The notes: generated by a model not told the origin, from the letters alone. A stretch of DNA of 64,000 nucleotides from Sphingobacterium phlebotomi (GCF_008180195.1 NZ_VTAV01000013.1:82151-146150), one strand, 5' to 3'. Shown: positions 8,865 through 17,417, numbered from the stretch's first letter. Numbers and translations: made by a program.

Positions 8865-9249
8865 GAAAATTTTGTTAAATATTTTTTTGAAGCTGTTCGT
8901 TTTTAACGAACCGGGGATACTAAGATTCCCGAACAACCACTACTATAACGTTCATAACCCAAAATTATTTTAACAGCTAGATGAAAAAGAGATTTTCCTA
9001 AATACCCTAAAACATATTGTACAAAATACACTAAGCTTCAAAAAAATCATGACATAAAAAAAACCGCCTTAACAAGGCCTTAAAGGGCATTTTTTCTAAA
9101 AAAAGGTTCTCTTTTTTTATTAATGGCTTATTTTTTAATATTTAAAATTCTTGTTTTTGAACAGAAACCCGTATTTTCGGGCAAGTATTAGCAAAAAATT
9201 AAAGAATAAATTAGCAACAAAAACATAACACAATAAAACCAAATCTATA

Positions 9250-10104
9250 ATGATAATCATTGCGGACGGAGGATCGACAAAAACAAACTGGTGTTTGTTA
9301 GATGACTCAAACAAAAAGATATACTTCAACACGGAGGGCTATAACCCCTATTTTGTCGACAGTGAGTATATTGTTAATTCGTTAAAAAAAGGATTACCCA
9401 GCGATTTGCCTTTCGAAAAGATTACCGAAGTAAATTATTACGGAGCCGGAGTACATAACGAAGAGAAAGCTACAATCGTAGAAGTGGCTATGCAAAAGGT
9501 ATTTCCGAATGCCAAAGTAGAAGTTGGTCACGACTTGCTTGCCGCCGCACGCGCATTGTTGGCAGATCAACCTGGTTTTGCCGCAATTTTAGGAACGGGT
9601 ACAAATACTTGTATTTATGATGGCGAGAAGATTACCCATAACATTGATTCTGCTGCATATATATTAGGTGATGAAGGAAGTGGTAGCTATATCGGAAAGA
9701 AATTGTTAGCAGACTTTATCCGTGGATTAATGCCAGAAGCGGTAGAAAAATTGTTTTTTGAAACATATAAATTGACTCCTGATGAAATCATGGACAACGT
9801 TTATACAAAACCGCTAGCTAACCGGTTCTGTGCTAGCTTCAGTAAATTTGTATACGATAACAACGTTAATATGGAGTATACACGCAGTATAGTGACAGAA
9901 GCCTTTGATACATTCTTTAAGAACCTCGTAAGCAAATACCCCGATTATCAAAAACATACTTTTAATTGTATTGGTTCTGTAGCCTATAATTTCCGCAATG
10001 TTTTAGAAGAGACAGCGACGCGTTACGGAATGAAAGTGGGCAAAATTATACGCTCACCAATAGATGATTTAGTAGTTTTCCACATCAATAGAGCAAAAAA
10101 CTAA
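9250..10104 (+). CDS. BadF/BadG-type ATPase, N-acetylglucosamine kinase-like (paralogue 1)
   Basis: Member of the ASKHA sugar-kinase fold family (BadF/BadG/BcrA/BcrD), close to eukaryotic-type N-acetylglucosamine kinase. The phosphate-1 motif ADGGSTKTNW lies at 5-14, an ILGTGTNTC phosphate-2 motif near 115, and LGDEGSGSYIGKK near 140. At 284 residues it matches stand-alone Bacteroidota members. A paralogue of nearly the same length lies at 14132-14995 on the other strand. The likely role is phosphorylation of recycled or scavenged amino sugars, but the substrate cannot be read from sequence. It stands alone, with a strong hairpin after it. Confidence 0.75.
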   Translation: MIIIADGGSTKTNWCLLDDSNKKIYFNTEGYNPYFVDSEYIVNSLKKGLPSDLPFEKITEVNYYGAGVHNEEKATIVEVAMQKVFPNAKVEVGHDLLAAARALLADQPGFAAILGTGTNTCIYDGEKITHNIDSAAYILGDEGSGSYIGKKLLADFIRGLMPEAVEKLFFETYKLTPDEIMDNVYTKPLANRFCASFSKFVYDNNVNMEYTRSIVTEAFDTFFKNLVSKYPDYQKHTFNCIGSVAYNFRNVLEETATRYGMKVGKIIRSPIDDLVVFHINRAKN

Positions 10105-10117
10105 TATATTTTTTTTT

Positions 10118-10165
10118 GAGGTGAGTATCTATCTGTCAGACGGAAGATACTCACCTCTACTTTTT
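10118..10165 (+). terminator. Strong hairpin terminator after the NagK-like gene
   Basis: Perfect 13-bp arms 10118-10130 and 10145-10157 enclose a 14-base loop and are followed by TACTTTTT. The hairpin also lies directly after the end of the convergent UPF0173 gene. Confidence 0.8.
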
Positions 10166-10847
10166 ATAATGCGACCGATTCGCCGATCTTCGGCAGATAC
10201 AATCGCAATCCATTTGCTTCAAATTTCTGCTTAGCTTCTTCCGTATTAATACGAATAGGCGGAAAGGTATCATAATGAACCCCGATAATATTTTTACAAT
10301 TCACAAATTGCGCAGCTTTAATCGCATCGTCAACGTCCATGGTATAGTGTCCGCCGATAGGCAGAAATGCCCAATCCAACGCTAAATCTTCCAATAGTTT
10401 CATCTCCAGTGTCAACGCTGTATCTCCTGCAAAGTAAATTTTCTTATCGTCCACAAAAAACACGTATCCTACAGGTACTCCTGCATAATCGCCCTCGGGT
10501 GTACTGTTGGTGTGCAATGCGTAAACCATTTTTACCTTTCCGAAAGGCAAAGAAAGTGTTCCTCCAAAATTATATTCAATCACCTTTTCATCTGGCACGC
10601 CCTGTTTTCTTACCCACGCTGCCGTTTCTACAACTGCCGCCACGGTGGCGCCGCTATTCGATTGAATATTCTTCATGTCTGCGACATGATCTTGATGGCA
10701 GTGCGTTAAAAAAATATAATCAGGATTTAAAACGTTGACATCGATATCTTTTGCCAACGGATTATACGTAATAAAAGGATCTAATAAAATCTTGCTGCCA
10801 TTAAAATCAAACACTACACACGACTGTCCGTAATAAGTAACTTCCAT
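10164..10847 (-). CDS. UPF0173 metal-dependent hydrolase (metallo-beta-lactamase fold)
   Basis: A 227-residue cytosolic protein with the metallo-beta-lactamase fold. The metal motif HCHQDH lies at 49-54, further ligands are likely in FAGDTAL near 138-144, and a histidine near the C-terminus falls in GVHYDTFPP. It resembles the UPF0173/YtkL group, whose physiological substrate is unsettled. I moved the start to the ATG at 10847 (12 codons inside the longest frame) because MEVTYYGQS is the family N-terminus and it follows a purine-rich AAAGGAAAA. It lies 38 bp after ybaB on the same strand, so the two probably share a transcript. Confidence 0.85.
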   Translation of the reverse strand: MEVTYYGQSCVVFDFNGSKILLDPFITYNPLAKDIDVNVLNPDYIFLTHCHQDHVADMKNIQSNSGATVAAVVETAAWVRKQGVPDEKVIEYNFGGTLSLPFGKVKMVYALHTNSTPEGDYAGVPVGYVFFVDDKKIYFAGDTALTLEMKLLEDLALDWAFLPIGGHYTMDVDDAIKAAQFVNCKNIIGVHYDTFPPIRINTEEAKQKFEANGLRLYLPKIGESVAL

Positions 10848-10885
10848 ATATTTTCCTTTATATAAACTATAAGTCGGATGCAATA

Positions 10886-11209
10886 CTATTTATTGCTACC
10901 GAACAAATTCCCTAAGCCACCAAGCCCACCAAGCAAATCTTGTGATACCACTTGCATCTCCGCTTGGCTAACATTTTCGGCTTGTTGCAAAGCTTTGTTC
11001 AATGCAACGACCAACAATTCTTCCAGCTCTTCTTTATCATGAAGTTGCTTAAGAAATTCGTCATCAATCGTAATTTCTCTTATTTCTTTACTAGCGGAAG
11101 CCACGACTCTCACTTTGCCTCCCTCTGTTTCTCCAAAAACAGAAATGCTATCTAAACGTTTTTTTACTTCTTCAGCCTTTTGCTGCGCTTGAAACAACTT
11201 GTCAAACAT
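10886..11209 (-). CDS. ybaB: YbaB/EbfC family nucleoid-associated protein
   Basis: Small (107 residues) DNA-binding dimer of the YbaB/EbfC family. It has a helical N-terminus rich in Gln, Lys and Glu, a central beta-sheet (GGKVRVVASASKEIREITID), and a Gly-rich tail (GGLGGLGNLF) typical of the family. In many bacteria the gene sits beside recR/dnaX; here it is followed by a UPF0173 hydrolase and is divergent from an unknown gene. Its upstream region overlaps the plus-strand promoter at 11282-11289. Confident on family, not on cellular role. Confidence 0.9.
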   Translation of the reverse strand: MFDKLFQAQQKAEEVKKRLDSISVFGETEGGKVRVVASASKEIREITIDDEFLKQLHDKEELEELLVVALNKALQQAENVSQAEMQVVSQDLLGGLGGLGNLFGSNK

Positions 11210-11281
11210 AATCTATTCCTTTATTTATGATGCAATTTACGAAACCTCTGACATAGGGGCAAAAAAGAACAAACAAAAACT

Positions 11282-11289
11282 TAACTTTG
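11282..11289 (+). promoter_or_regulatory. Bacteroidota -7 box (TAACTTTG) for the 11300 gene
   Basis: TAACTTTG matches TAnnTTTG exactly and ends 10 bases before the ATG at 11300, predicting a very short leader. No TTTG element is seen upstream. Confidence 0.55.
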
Positions 11290-11299
11290 CAGTACTTAT

Positions 11300-11809
11300 A
11301 TGAGCGTAACATACATGCAAAATCTTAATTTTTACACCACATTACTCCAAAACACACAACAAACTGAGCCCAATATGGCTGAATATTTGGAAGAAGAGGT
11401 TAATATTCTCATACACAAACTCAAATTCATTTCCGAAGACCAACGACCCTCGGTTCTTATACTAACACAAATTGGCTTTCATCCGCTATTTAATGAACAG
11501 CTTGCGGATAGCATAGCTATTGCGGGCGGAAAGTTGCTTACGGAGAAATACGATAATCCCTCATTATTATTCATTGTTCAAGAAAACGATAAGCTCTATA
11601 CAGCTGTTCCCGATCTTCTTCAAGATGAAATATTAAGCAGAACAGATGCCTTACAGTCAAATAACGTTTATATTATCCAAAAAAGAAATTTTGGAACGGA
11701 AAGCGTCGATTTTCTACACGACATCGAAATAAGCGCCGAGATTATACAGCCGAAATATTTTATTTATGGTCGAAAAGGAACTGATTGGGTTCAGTTTGAT
11801 ATAGCATAA
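11300..11809 (+). CDS. Unrecognised 169-residue cytosolic protein
   Basis: I do not recognise a named family. No signal peptide or membrane segment is seen. An N-terminal helical part (1-50) precedes an alpha/beta region starting at RPSVLILTQ (about 54-62). The end, FIYGRKGTDWVQF, faintly recalls the C-terminal region of periplasmic-binding-type proteins, but the protein is too short to be a full one. An exact Bacteroidota -7 box lies just upstream and a perfect hairpin terminator just downstream, so it looks like a real single-gene unit. A second ATG at 11315 is an alternative start. Confidence 0.75.
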   Translation: MSVTYMQNLNFYTTLLQNTQQTEPNMAEYLEEEVNILIHKLKFISEDQRPSVLILTQIGFHPLFNEQLADSIAIAGGKLLTEKYDNPSLLFIVQENDKLYTAVPDLLQDEILSRTDALQSNNVYIIQKRNFGTESVDFLHDIEISAEIIQPKYFIYGRKGTDWVQFDIA

Positions 11810-11810
11810 C

Positions 11811-11840
11811 AGAACGGGCAATATGCCCGTTCTTTTCTTT
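11811..11840. terminator. Hairpin terminator between two convergent genes
   Basis: Perfect 10-bp arms 11811-11820 and 11824-11833 around a 3-base loop, followed by TTTCTTTT on the plus strand. Confidence 0.8.
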
Positions 11841-12847
11841 TATAACATAAATTTCTTACGCAGAATAGCATAAAGTTTCTCTACCGTTTGTGGTTTATCT
11901 GCCCAGTTATTTTTTAAGGCATAATTTGTCTGCAGAAAAGCATCTGCTTCCGCGAAAGTAGCATATCTGTTCAAAAGTTCAATTGCTTCGCTATATGCTA
12001 GGGAATATCCATTAAACAAATCCTTAATAAACAAGAGCTTATCATTCAAACTGATAGACGATTTAAGATCCACGATTTTATCCCTATCCCCTCCTGTCGA
12101 TGCCGAAGATGTCGTGCCGGATACTGCCGCCATCGCTCCTGCTTTACGTTGTTGTTGAAGAATTTCATTCAATGTCAACGGACGTGCTGGTTTCGCTTCC
12201 TCAACTGCCGGTACATTTTGATTTTGCTCCAATACAATTTCCTTGGGTTCCTCTATAACTTCGTTGATAACAACCTCTGCCTTCGATTCTTCCTCAGGCT
12301 TTTGTTGAAACTTAATTTCTTCCTGCACCACGCCTTTCGACTCTTCTGCTACTTGATGAGGTTGTTCTCCTTTTTCAACAGGTGTTGATTCTATTTGTGA
12401 AGTCAATGGCTCCTCTTCATCAGCGGCGATATGTTCTGGGTTTTCTACTAACGGTGCCTCTTCCGCCTCAGACACAGGTTCTTCAACAACTTGCAACGGG
12501 TCTTCCTGCACTGCTTCTACAGCTTCCTCTTCTGGTCGCTGCACTTCTACCTTTGTTACTTCCTGAATCTCATCGTAAACAGGCTGCTTATCTGTTGCTC
12601 CCTCCAAGGCTACAGGAGGTGTAAATCCTTCCTCTACTTGTATAGACGCGGGTTCTCTTCCTATCGTTACGGTTAATTTTCGTAATACTTCGATATGGCT
12701 GGTTAAAAATTTAGCCTTTGCTTCCAATAATAACAAGGCTTCATCTGATTCTACTATATTTTTATCCGATAATGTTGTATAATCATCGTTAATCTCCACC
12801 AACAACTCTCCTATTTTTGAAAATATAGATTCCTTTGTATATGCCAT
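11840..12847 (-). CDS. Glu-rich protein with conserved C-terminal helical domain, function unknown
   Basis: A 335-residue soluble protein without signal peptide. Residues 1-70 look helical and conserved (SIFSKIGELLVEIND). Residues about 75-225 are a low-complexity acidic linker rich in Glu, Val and Pro (EEP, EEA, VEE patterns). The last 75 residues (SLNDKLLFIKDLFNGYSLAYSE onward, ending RKKFML) are a compact helical domain that I recall in other Bacteroidota hypothetical proteins. The linker suggests a flexible tether between two binding modules. Divergent from tdk. Coding is well supported by the conserved ends; the function is unknown. Confidence 0.8.
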   Translation of the reverse strand: MAYTKESIFSKIGELLVEINDDYTTLSDKNIVESDEALLLLEAKAKFLTSHIEVLRKLTVTIGREPASIQVEEGFTPPVALEGATDKQPVYDEIQEVTKVEVQRPEEEAVEAVQEDPLQVVEEPVSEAEEAPLVENPEHIAADEEEPLTSQIESTPVEKGEQPHQVAEESKGVVQEEIKFQQKPEEESKAEVVINEVIEEPKEIVLEQNQNVPAVEEAKPARPLTLNEILQQQRKAGAMAAVSGTTSSASTGGDRDKIVDLKSSISLNDKLLFIKDLFNGYSLAYSEAIELLNRYATFAEADAFLQTNYALKNNWADKPQTVEKLYAILRKKFML

Positions 12848-13013
12848 TTTTATTTATTTATCTGCTTTAATGTCTTTTTCAACAATACATTCCTGCCCTC
12901 CATCGATAACAGAATACATTGATAGATACTTTGTTCTGATATAGAACACTCAAATTTAAGATATAATTTCGATATTAGCACAGATTATAGGGAAGAATAA
13001 TTTAAAGAATCCC

Positions 13014-13610
13014 ATGCTATTTTCCGAACATAATTTTATACAAAAGAATAGACAGGCAGGCAGTATCGAAGTCATTTGTGGCTCGATGTTTTCCGGTAAA
13101 ACAGAAGAACTCATCCGGCGGATGAAAAGAGCGCAATTTGCTAAGTTACCCATCGAGATTTTTAAACCAGCAATAGACATTCGCTACGCTGATCAAGCGA
13201 TTGTGTCGCACGATAGCAACAGTATTCCTTCCACATCGATCCCAAACTCCTCCGCAATTTTGCTATTAAGTGCAGAAACAAAGGTAGTTGGTATCGATGA
13301 AGCACAATTTTTCGACGATGAACTTCCCCACGTTTGTGTGCAGCTGGCCAATAAAGGTGTTCGTGTCATCGTCGCCGGATTGGATATGGATTACAAGGGG
13401 CTTCCTTTTGGACCGATTCCCGCCCTCATGGCTATGGCCGAACATGTTACGAAAGTACATGCTGTCTGTGTTCGATGTGGTGCACCCGCAACCTATTCCC
13501 ACCGAATAGCAGCAAGTGAAAATCGCATACTTTTAGGTGAGAAAGACAGCTATGAGCCCCGTTGTCGCGCTTGTTATTTTGGTTTATCGGACAAACCTAT
13601 AAATTGCTGA
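13014..13610 (+). CDS. tdk: Thymidine kinase (type II, TK1-like)
   Basis: Phosphorylates thymidine to dTMP with ATP in the salvage pathway. The P-loop GSMFSGKT lies at 23-30 and the catalytic glutamate in GIDEAQFF at Glu96. The zinc-binding lasso cysteines are CVRC near 155 and CRAC near 188. The 198-residue length is normal. The 14-residue extension before IEVICGSMFSGKT is slightly long but starts with the only suitable ATG. Its 3' end overlaps the end of the convergent glutathione peroxidase gene by 14 bases. Confidence 0.95.
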   Translation: MLFSEHNFIQKNRQAGSIEVICGSMFSGKTEELIRRMKRAQFAKLPIEIFKPAIDIRYADQAIVSHDSNSIPSTSIPNSSAILLLSAETKVVGIDEAQFFDDELPHVCVQLANKGVRVIVAGLDMDYKGLPFGPIPALMAMAEHVTKVHAVCVRCGAPATYSHRIAASENRILLGEKDSYEPRCRACYFGLSDKPINC

Positions 13611-14112
13611 CAATCGCTTTGTCCATCGGATTTGTACGAGAACGATAACGATGTGCCAACTTCCCCTCTTTATTGATTAAAAACTTCTCAAAATTCCAGT
13701 TGATATCCCCGGTAAAATCGGGATTTTCCTCCGTAGTCAAAAACTTAAACAGCGGATTGATATTTTCGCCTTTTACATTTATTTTTTCGGACAACAAAAA
13801 GGTAACCCCATAATTTCTCTCACAAAAATCTTGGATTTCCGCATTGCTGTCGAGTTCCTGTCCACCGAAGTTATCAGATGGAAAACCAAGGATAACCAAG
13901 TTATTACCGTACCGTTCGTGCAAAGCCTGTAAATCTTTATATTGCTTCGTGAAGCCACATTTTGAAGCGGTATTGACAATCAATATATTTTTACCTCTAA
14001 AATCCGACATCTTGACCTCTTTGCCATCAATTGACGTGAAACTGAAATCATAAATCGACGTTGCCGGCGACATCACTGAAGCCCACAACATTATGCTCGC
14101 TATTATATTCAT
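13597..14112 (-). CDS. Glutathione peroxidase-family thiol peroxidase
   Basis: A Cys-type GPx (thioredoxin fold, probably thioredoxin- rather than glutathione-dependent) that reduces peroxides. The peroxidatic cysteine lies in NTASKCGFT (Cys52), GFPSDNFGGQE carries the glutamine of the catalytic site, and WNFEKFLINKEG carries the conserved Trp-Asn. The N-terminal 18 residues are hydrophobic (IIASIMLWASVMS) and could export the protein to the periplasm. At 171 residues it is otherwise normal. It starts 20 bp after the NagK-like paralogue, so they form a two-gene unit driven from about 15033. It overlaps the tdk 3' end. Confidence 0.9.
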   Translation of the reverse strand: MNIIASIMLWASVMSPATSIYDFSFTSIDGKEVKMSDFRGKNILIVNTASKCGFTKQYKDLQALHERYGNNLVILGFPSDNFGGQELDSNAEIQDFCERNYGVTFLLSEKINVKGENINPLFKFLTTEENPDFTGDINWNFEKFLINKEGKLAHRYRSRTNPMDKAIVSNL

Positions 14113-14131
14113 TGTTATCTTTTTTTACACT

Positions 14132-14995
14132 TTACTTAATGATCAATTTCGTTTCTCTTTCAACAACAAAATGGAATAATTGTTCTATCGGATTACCTAA
14201 AATTGTACCAACACGGACACCCAGTACCTCACAGACTTCCCGTAATTGTAAATCAAAATAGTAGGCTATACGTCCGACAAAATTCACTTTATACTCCCAA
14301 AAGTCTGGATATGTAATCACGTGTGTGCGGATAAATTCGTCAAACCCATTTTTCAACAATGTGTCAATATAGGGGTGCAATCTATTTTCGGCCATGAATT
14401 CCACAAACGATGCCAAATAAGCATTTGGGCGGTCCTTCTGGTAAACATTCTTAATGACGATATCTTTATTAACACGATATTTCTCTGCAAATTTTTTACT
14501 AAGGTCTTTGGGCATCTTCTCGTAAAGAAAATCAACAATAAGCCTTTTCCCCAACCAAGCTCCCGATCCTTCATCGCCTAGCACATACCCTACTCCATGT
14601 ACACTCGGATGCAATTCTTCACCGTCATAATAACCGATATCCGATCCCGTGCCTATCGTACAAACATACCCTTTACTATGTCCACAAGTAGCATAAGCGC
14701 ACCCTAGCATATCGCTTTCAACAGAAATGAATGCCGTTGGAAAAATTTCTGTAAGCGCATTGGAAACAATCTCTCGTCTATCAGGTGTAACACACCCTGC
14801 TCCAAAAAAATAAACTTCATGAATCTCGCTAGCATAGGGCAATATTTCCGGCACCTCCTGCATCACACGGGCAATTTCTTTCTCATTTACAAAAAATGGA
14901 TTCAATCCTTTTGTACGAAAAGATAAAGGAGCGCTATCTGGCAAATTAAGCATCCAATCAGAACTGGAAGAACCACTATCTGCAACTAAAATCAT
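14132..14995 (-). CDS. BadF/BadG-type ATPase, N-acetylglucosamine kinase-like (paralogue 2)
   Basis: Same family as the gene at 9250-10104. ADSGSSSSDW replaces ADGGSTKTNW in the phosphate-1 loop (5-14), CTIGTGSDIGYYDG is the phosphate-2 motif, and LGDEGSGAWLGKRL matches. At 287 residues it aligns end to end with paralogue 1 by eye and is clearly diverged from it. Cytosolic. It heads a unit with the peroxidase gene and has an exact -7 box (15026-15033). The two copies may act on different amino sugars, such as GlcNAc against an anhydro or glucosamine sugar; this is inference. Confidence 0.75.
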   Translation of the reverse strand: MILVADSGSSSSDWMLNLPDSAPLSFRTKGLNPFFVNEKEIARVMQEVPEILPYASEIHEVYFFGAGCVTPDRREIVSNALTEIFPTAFISVESDMLGCAYATCGHSKGYVCTIGTGSDIGYYDGEELHPSVHGVGYVLGDEGSGAWLGKRLIVDFLYEKMPKDLSKKFAEKYRVNKDIVIKNVYQKDRPNAYLASFVEFMAENRLHPYIDTLLKNGFDEFIRTHVITYPDFWEYKVNFVGRIAYYFDLQLREVCEVLGVRVGTILGNPIEQLFHFVVERETKLIIK

Positions 14996-15025
14996 ATATG
15001 ATGTTTAAATTTACATTGTGCATTC

Positions 15026-15033
15026 CAAAGATA
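15026..15033 (-). promoter_or_regulatory. Bacteroidota -7 box (TATCTTTG) for NagK paralogue 2 and peroxidase
   Basis: Exact TAnnTTTG on the minus strand, 30 bases upstream of the start codon at 14995. The -33 element is not clear. Confidence 0.5.
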
Positions 15034-15057
15034 ACAATTTTTCGTGTATAAAATACT

Positions 15058-15088
15058 TTTGAAGCTTGCTTCAATCTATGTAGCTTTG
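15058..15088 (+). promoter_or_regulatory. Bacteroidota promoter for the M61 peptidase
   Basis: TTTG at 15058-15061, a 19-bp spacer, and TAGCTTTG at 15081-15088: both elements and the spacing fit the consensus. The start codon is at 15107, giving a leader of about a dozen bases. Confidence 0.7.
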
Positions 15089-15106
15089 CGATAAAATCAA
15101 CAGATT

Positions 15107-16852
15107 ATGTCAGACCCTCGCATACGCTTTACCATTTCATTTACAGAACCTCAGGCACACTACGTAGAAATCGAAATGGACATCACTGATTTCACCGAAA
15201 CAACGTTAGATATCGGGATGCCCGTGTGGACACCAGGATCCTATTTGATTCGCGAATATGAGCGCCATGTTGAGGTTGTCGAAGCTTTTGCAGGGACAGA
15301 TCGTATCCATTGCATGAAGATTTCTAAAAATACATGGCGTATACAAGATCCACCCCTTCATACCAAAATACGATATCGGGTATACGGCTTCGAGATATCC
15401 GTGAGAACAAATATGATCAATGTAGATCGTGCATTTCTTAGTCCGTCGGCTACCTTTATGTATATAAAAAATCGTATCGACCTCTCCTGTACTGTACAAG
15501 TTATCCTTCCGGAAAAATGGCACCATATTTCAACAGGCTTGCCAAAAACAGCAAACGATGAGCACACTTTTTATGCTGAAAATTTTGATGTGTTGTACGA
15601 CTCTCCTATCGAAATCGGAAATCAAGATATCTGGTATTTCGAAGCAGCAGGTGTCCAACATGAGTTCGCCATGGTCGGTAGTGGAAATTACGACAAGCAA
15701 CAATTAACATCTGATATAACAAAAATCATAAAAGAAGAGACCGCTATATGGGGAGAAAATCCGAATATAAATTATGTTTTTATTACACACAACTATCAAA
15801 CAGGGGGTGGTGGTCTGGAACACCTCAATTCTACCGTGTTGGGTGCTAGCCGAAATGCTTACCAAGTGCCTAATGCCTATAAAAACTTTCTGTGTCTCAT
15901 CGCGCACGAATATTTTCATCTTTGGAATGTCAAAAGACTTCGACCGAAAGAGCTAGGTCCTTTCAACTATGATGAAGAGAACTATACTACAGGTCTTTGG
16001 ATAATGGAGGGATTCACATCGTACTACGACAATCTCGTCATCCGGCGATGCGGCTTCTTCTCCGTACAAGAATACCTCGATATGCTCGCCAACGATTTCA
16101 ACCAAGTGTACAATCGTCCGGGTTATCGCATCCAATCCGCAGCTTTAGCGAGTTTTGATGCCTGGATAAAACAGTATCGACCCGATGAAAATTCCGCAAA
16201 TACGAGTATATCCTATTACAATAAAGGCGCCATGCTCGCTGTCGCATTAGATCTTTATATTCTCACGGAAACACAAGGTACAAAACGACTAGATGATGTG
16301 CTTCGAGCTGCCTATCGTTCTTTTTACAAACAAGAGAATAGGGGCTTCTATGAGAAAGAATTTCAGACGTTGGCAGAAAATGTAACCGGTGTAAATCTTT
16401 CTGCGATATTTGAAGCCGCACATAGTACGGAGGAACTTGACTACAATCTGTATTTCAATCGCGTGGGATACGAATTGATCGATTTAAATCGCGACAGACA
16501 AGAATTATCTTTGGGGATAAAAATAGCAACCCAAGACGGGCGAACATTCATTAAAAATGTAGAACGTGGCTCAGGTGCTTGGGATGCAGGTTTAAATGTG
16601 GACGATGAACTTATTGCCATCAACGGAAACAGATTAGATACCGCCGGCAAAGAACTGGAGTTTATACTACAAAATGGTCAAATAGACGAAATCGTTGACG
16701 TCCTGATTTCCAGAGACGGTTTAATACGTACTATCCATGCCCCAATTCGCCCCTCAACCAAACAGCAATGGTGTATTCGAGAAAAGCCAGAAGCAACATC
16801 TATAGAAAAGAAAATAGCGGAGATCTGGCTTTCCGTATCAAAATATCTGTAG
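15107..16852 (+). CDS. M61-family metallopeptidase with PDZ domain (glycyl aminopeptidase type)
   Basis: Zinc peptidase of family M61. The N-terminal beta-sandwich domain (about 5-165) is followed by a thermolysin-like catalytic domain with HEYFH (His267, Glu268, His271). A downstream WIMEGFTSYYDN supplies the third ligand Glu. A PDZ domain (about 470-560, with GSGAWDAGLNVDDELIAING) closes the protein. The 581-residue length is normal. No signal peptide is visible, so a cytosolic location is likely. A well-spaced promoter precedes it and a 13-bp hairpin follows. Family members prefer N-terminal Gly or Ala; the substrate here is not known. Confidence 0.92.
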   Translation: MSDPRIRFTISFTEPQAHYVEIEMDITDFTETTLDIGMPVWTPGSYLIREYERHVEVVEAFAGTDRIHCMKISKNTWRIQDPPLHTKIRYRVYGFEISVRTNMINVDRAFLSPSATFMYIKNRIDLSCTVQVILPEKWHHISTGLPKTANDEHTFYAENFDVLYDSPIEIGNQDIWYFEAAGVQHEFAMVGSGNYDKQQLTSDITKIIKEETAIWGENPNINYVFITHNYQTGGGGLEHLNSTVLGASRNAYQVPNAYKNFLCLIAHEYFHLWNVKRLRPKELGPFNYDEENYTTGLWIMEGFTSYYDNLVIRRCGFFSVQEYLDMLANDFNQVYNRPGYRIQSAALASFDAWIKQYRPDENSANTSISYYNKGAMLAVALDLYILTETQGTKRLDDVLRAAYRSFYKQENRGFYEKEFQTLAENVTGVNLSAIFEAAHSTEELDYNLYFNRVGYELIDLNRDRQELSLGIKIATQDGRTFIKNVERGSGAWDAGLNVDDELIAINGNRLDTAGKELEFILQNGQIDEIVDVLISRDGLIRTIHAPIRPSTKQQWCIREKPEATSIEKKIAEIWLSVSKYL

Positions 16853-16877
16853 AGACATCCATCTGATGTCTCTACAG
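16847..16877. terminator. Bidirectional hairpin between M61 peptidase and OMP genes
   Basis: Perfect 13-bp arms 16847-16859 and 16865-16877 with a 5-base loop, spanning the stop codon of the M61 gene and ending directly before that of the convergent gene. The flanking T-runs are weak. Confidence 0.7.
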
Positions 16878-17417
16878 CTAAAATTTATATCGAATCGTCA
16901 ACCCAAACGGGTCAAACAGCCTAATACTGCTTTCCTGTAGAAACTCGAAATAGGGTTTAACGTCAACCGAAATAGATAATGGCGTCGTGGGGATGTTGTA
17001 TTCTATCCCTATAATTCCGTCTATACTTAACGCCAATTCTGAACTAGGATTAGTTCGTTCTGTGTTGACCCATGTTTTACCATCCTCGTCCGTATGCTGG
17101 GTTTGTGTGACAATCTCCTTATATTTAAAACTACCTATACTTCCCCCAAAACCATAGAACCAAGTGAAATTTTCCGCTAACGGCCGATGATATTGATAAA
17201 GCCCACCTAAACGGAAACGTCTATATTTGGAATTGCTTTGTACGCTGAGGAGTCCCTCTACAGCCCGATCATCCGCCAACGTATAACGGTAACTAAAGCC
17301 GGTGGCACTTCCAAAACGTCCACCCACAGCATGCTGGCTATTCAATTGCGCCCATGATGTATCAAATGAAAATAAAACAATCCCTAATGTCAATAACAGC
17401 CAATTTGCTTTCTTCAT
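16878..17417 (-). CDS. Small outer-membrane beta-barrel protein
   Basis: Signal peptide MKKANWLLLTLGIVLFSFDTSWA (written here only as the first 23 residues' character: basic, then hydrophobic, ending SWA) precedes a barrel-like protein. The mature part alternates hydrophobic and polar residues in about eight strands and ends in TIRYKF, a C-terminal Phe expected for outer-membrane insertion. I placed the start at the ATG at 17417, not ten codons upstream, because this gives a clean signal peptide. It is 179 residues long. A minus-strand promoter (17445-17474) lies just upstream. The specific function is unknown. Confidence 0.75.
   Translation of the reverse strand: MKKANWLLLTLGIVLFSFDTSWAQLNSQHAVGGRFGSATGFSYRYTLADDRAVEGLLSVQSNSKYRRFRLGGLYQYHRPLAENFTWFYGFGGSIGSFKYKEIVTQTQHTDEDGKTWVNTERTNPSSELALSIDGIIGIEYNIPTTPLSISVDVKPYFEFLQESSIRLFDPFGLTIRYKF

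Larger units (their letters stand above)
8660..9249. other. 590-bp AT-rich intergenic region between rho and a NagK-type kinase
   Basis: No credible coding frame. It contains a well-spaced minus-strand promoter for rho (8835-8864), an 8-bp stem in the presumed rho leader (8717-8749), and a 7-bp perfect inverted repeat with a 3-base loop (arms 8895-8901 and 8905-8911). A small GCCTT/AAGGC hairpin lies near 9065. The part from about 8950 to 9249 is A/T-rich with no clear signal; the plus-strand kinase promoter is not obvious. Confidence 0.6.

Noticed and set aside
12382..12624. Leu-rich plus-strand open frame opposite the acidic linker gene
   Set aside because: It is the antisense of Glu codon runs, with no start context or motif; the minus-strand gene explains it.
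16847..16877. 13-bp inverted repeat considered as a transposon end
   Set aside because: It lies exactly between two convergent stops with no transposase or target duplication; a terminator explains it.
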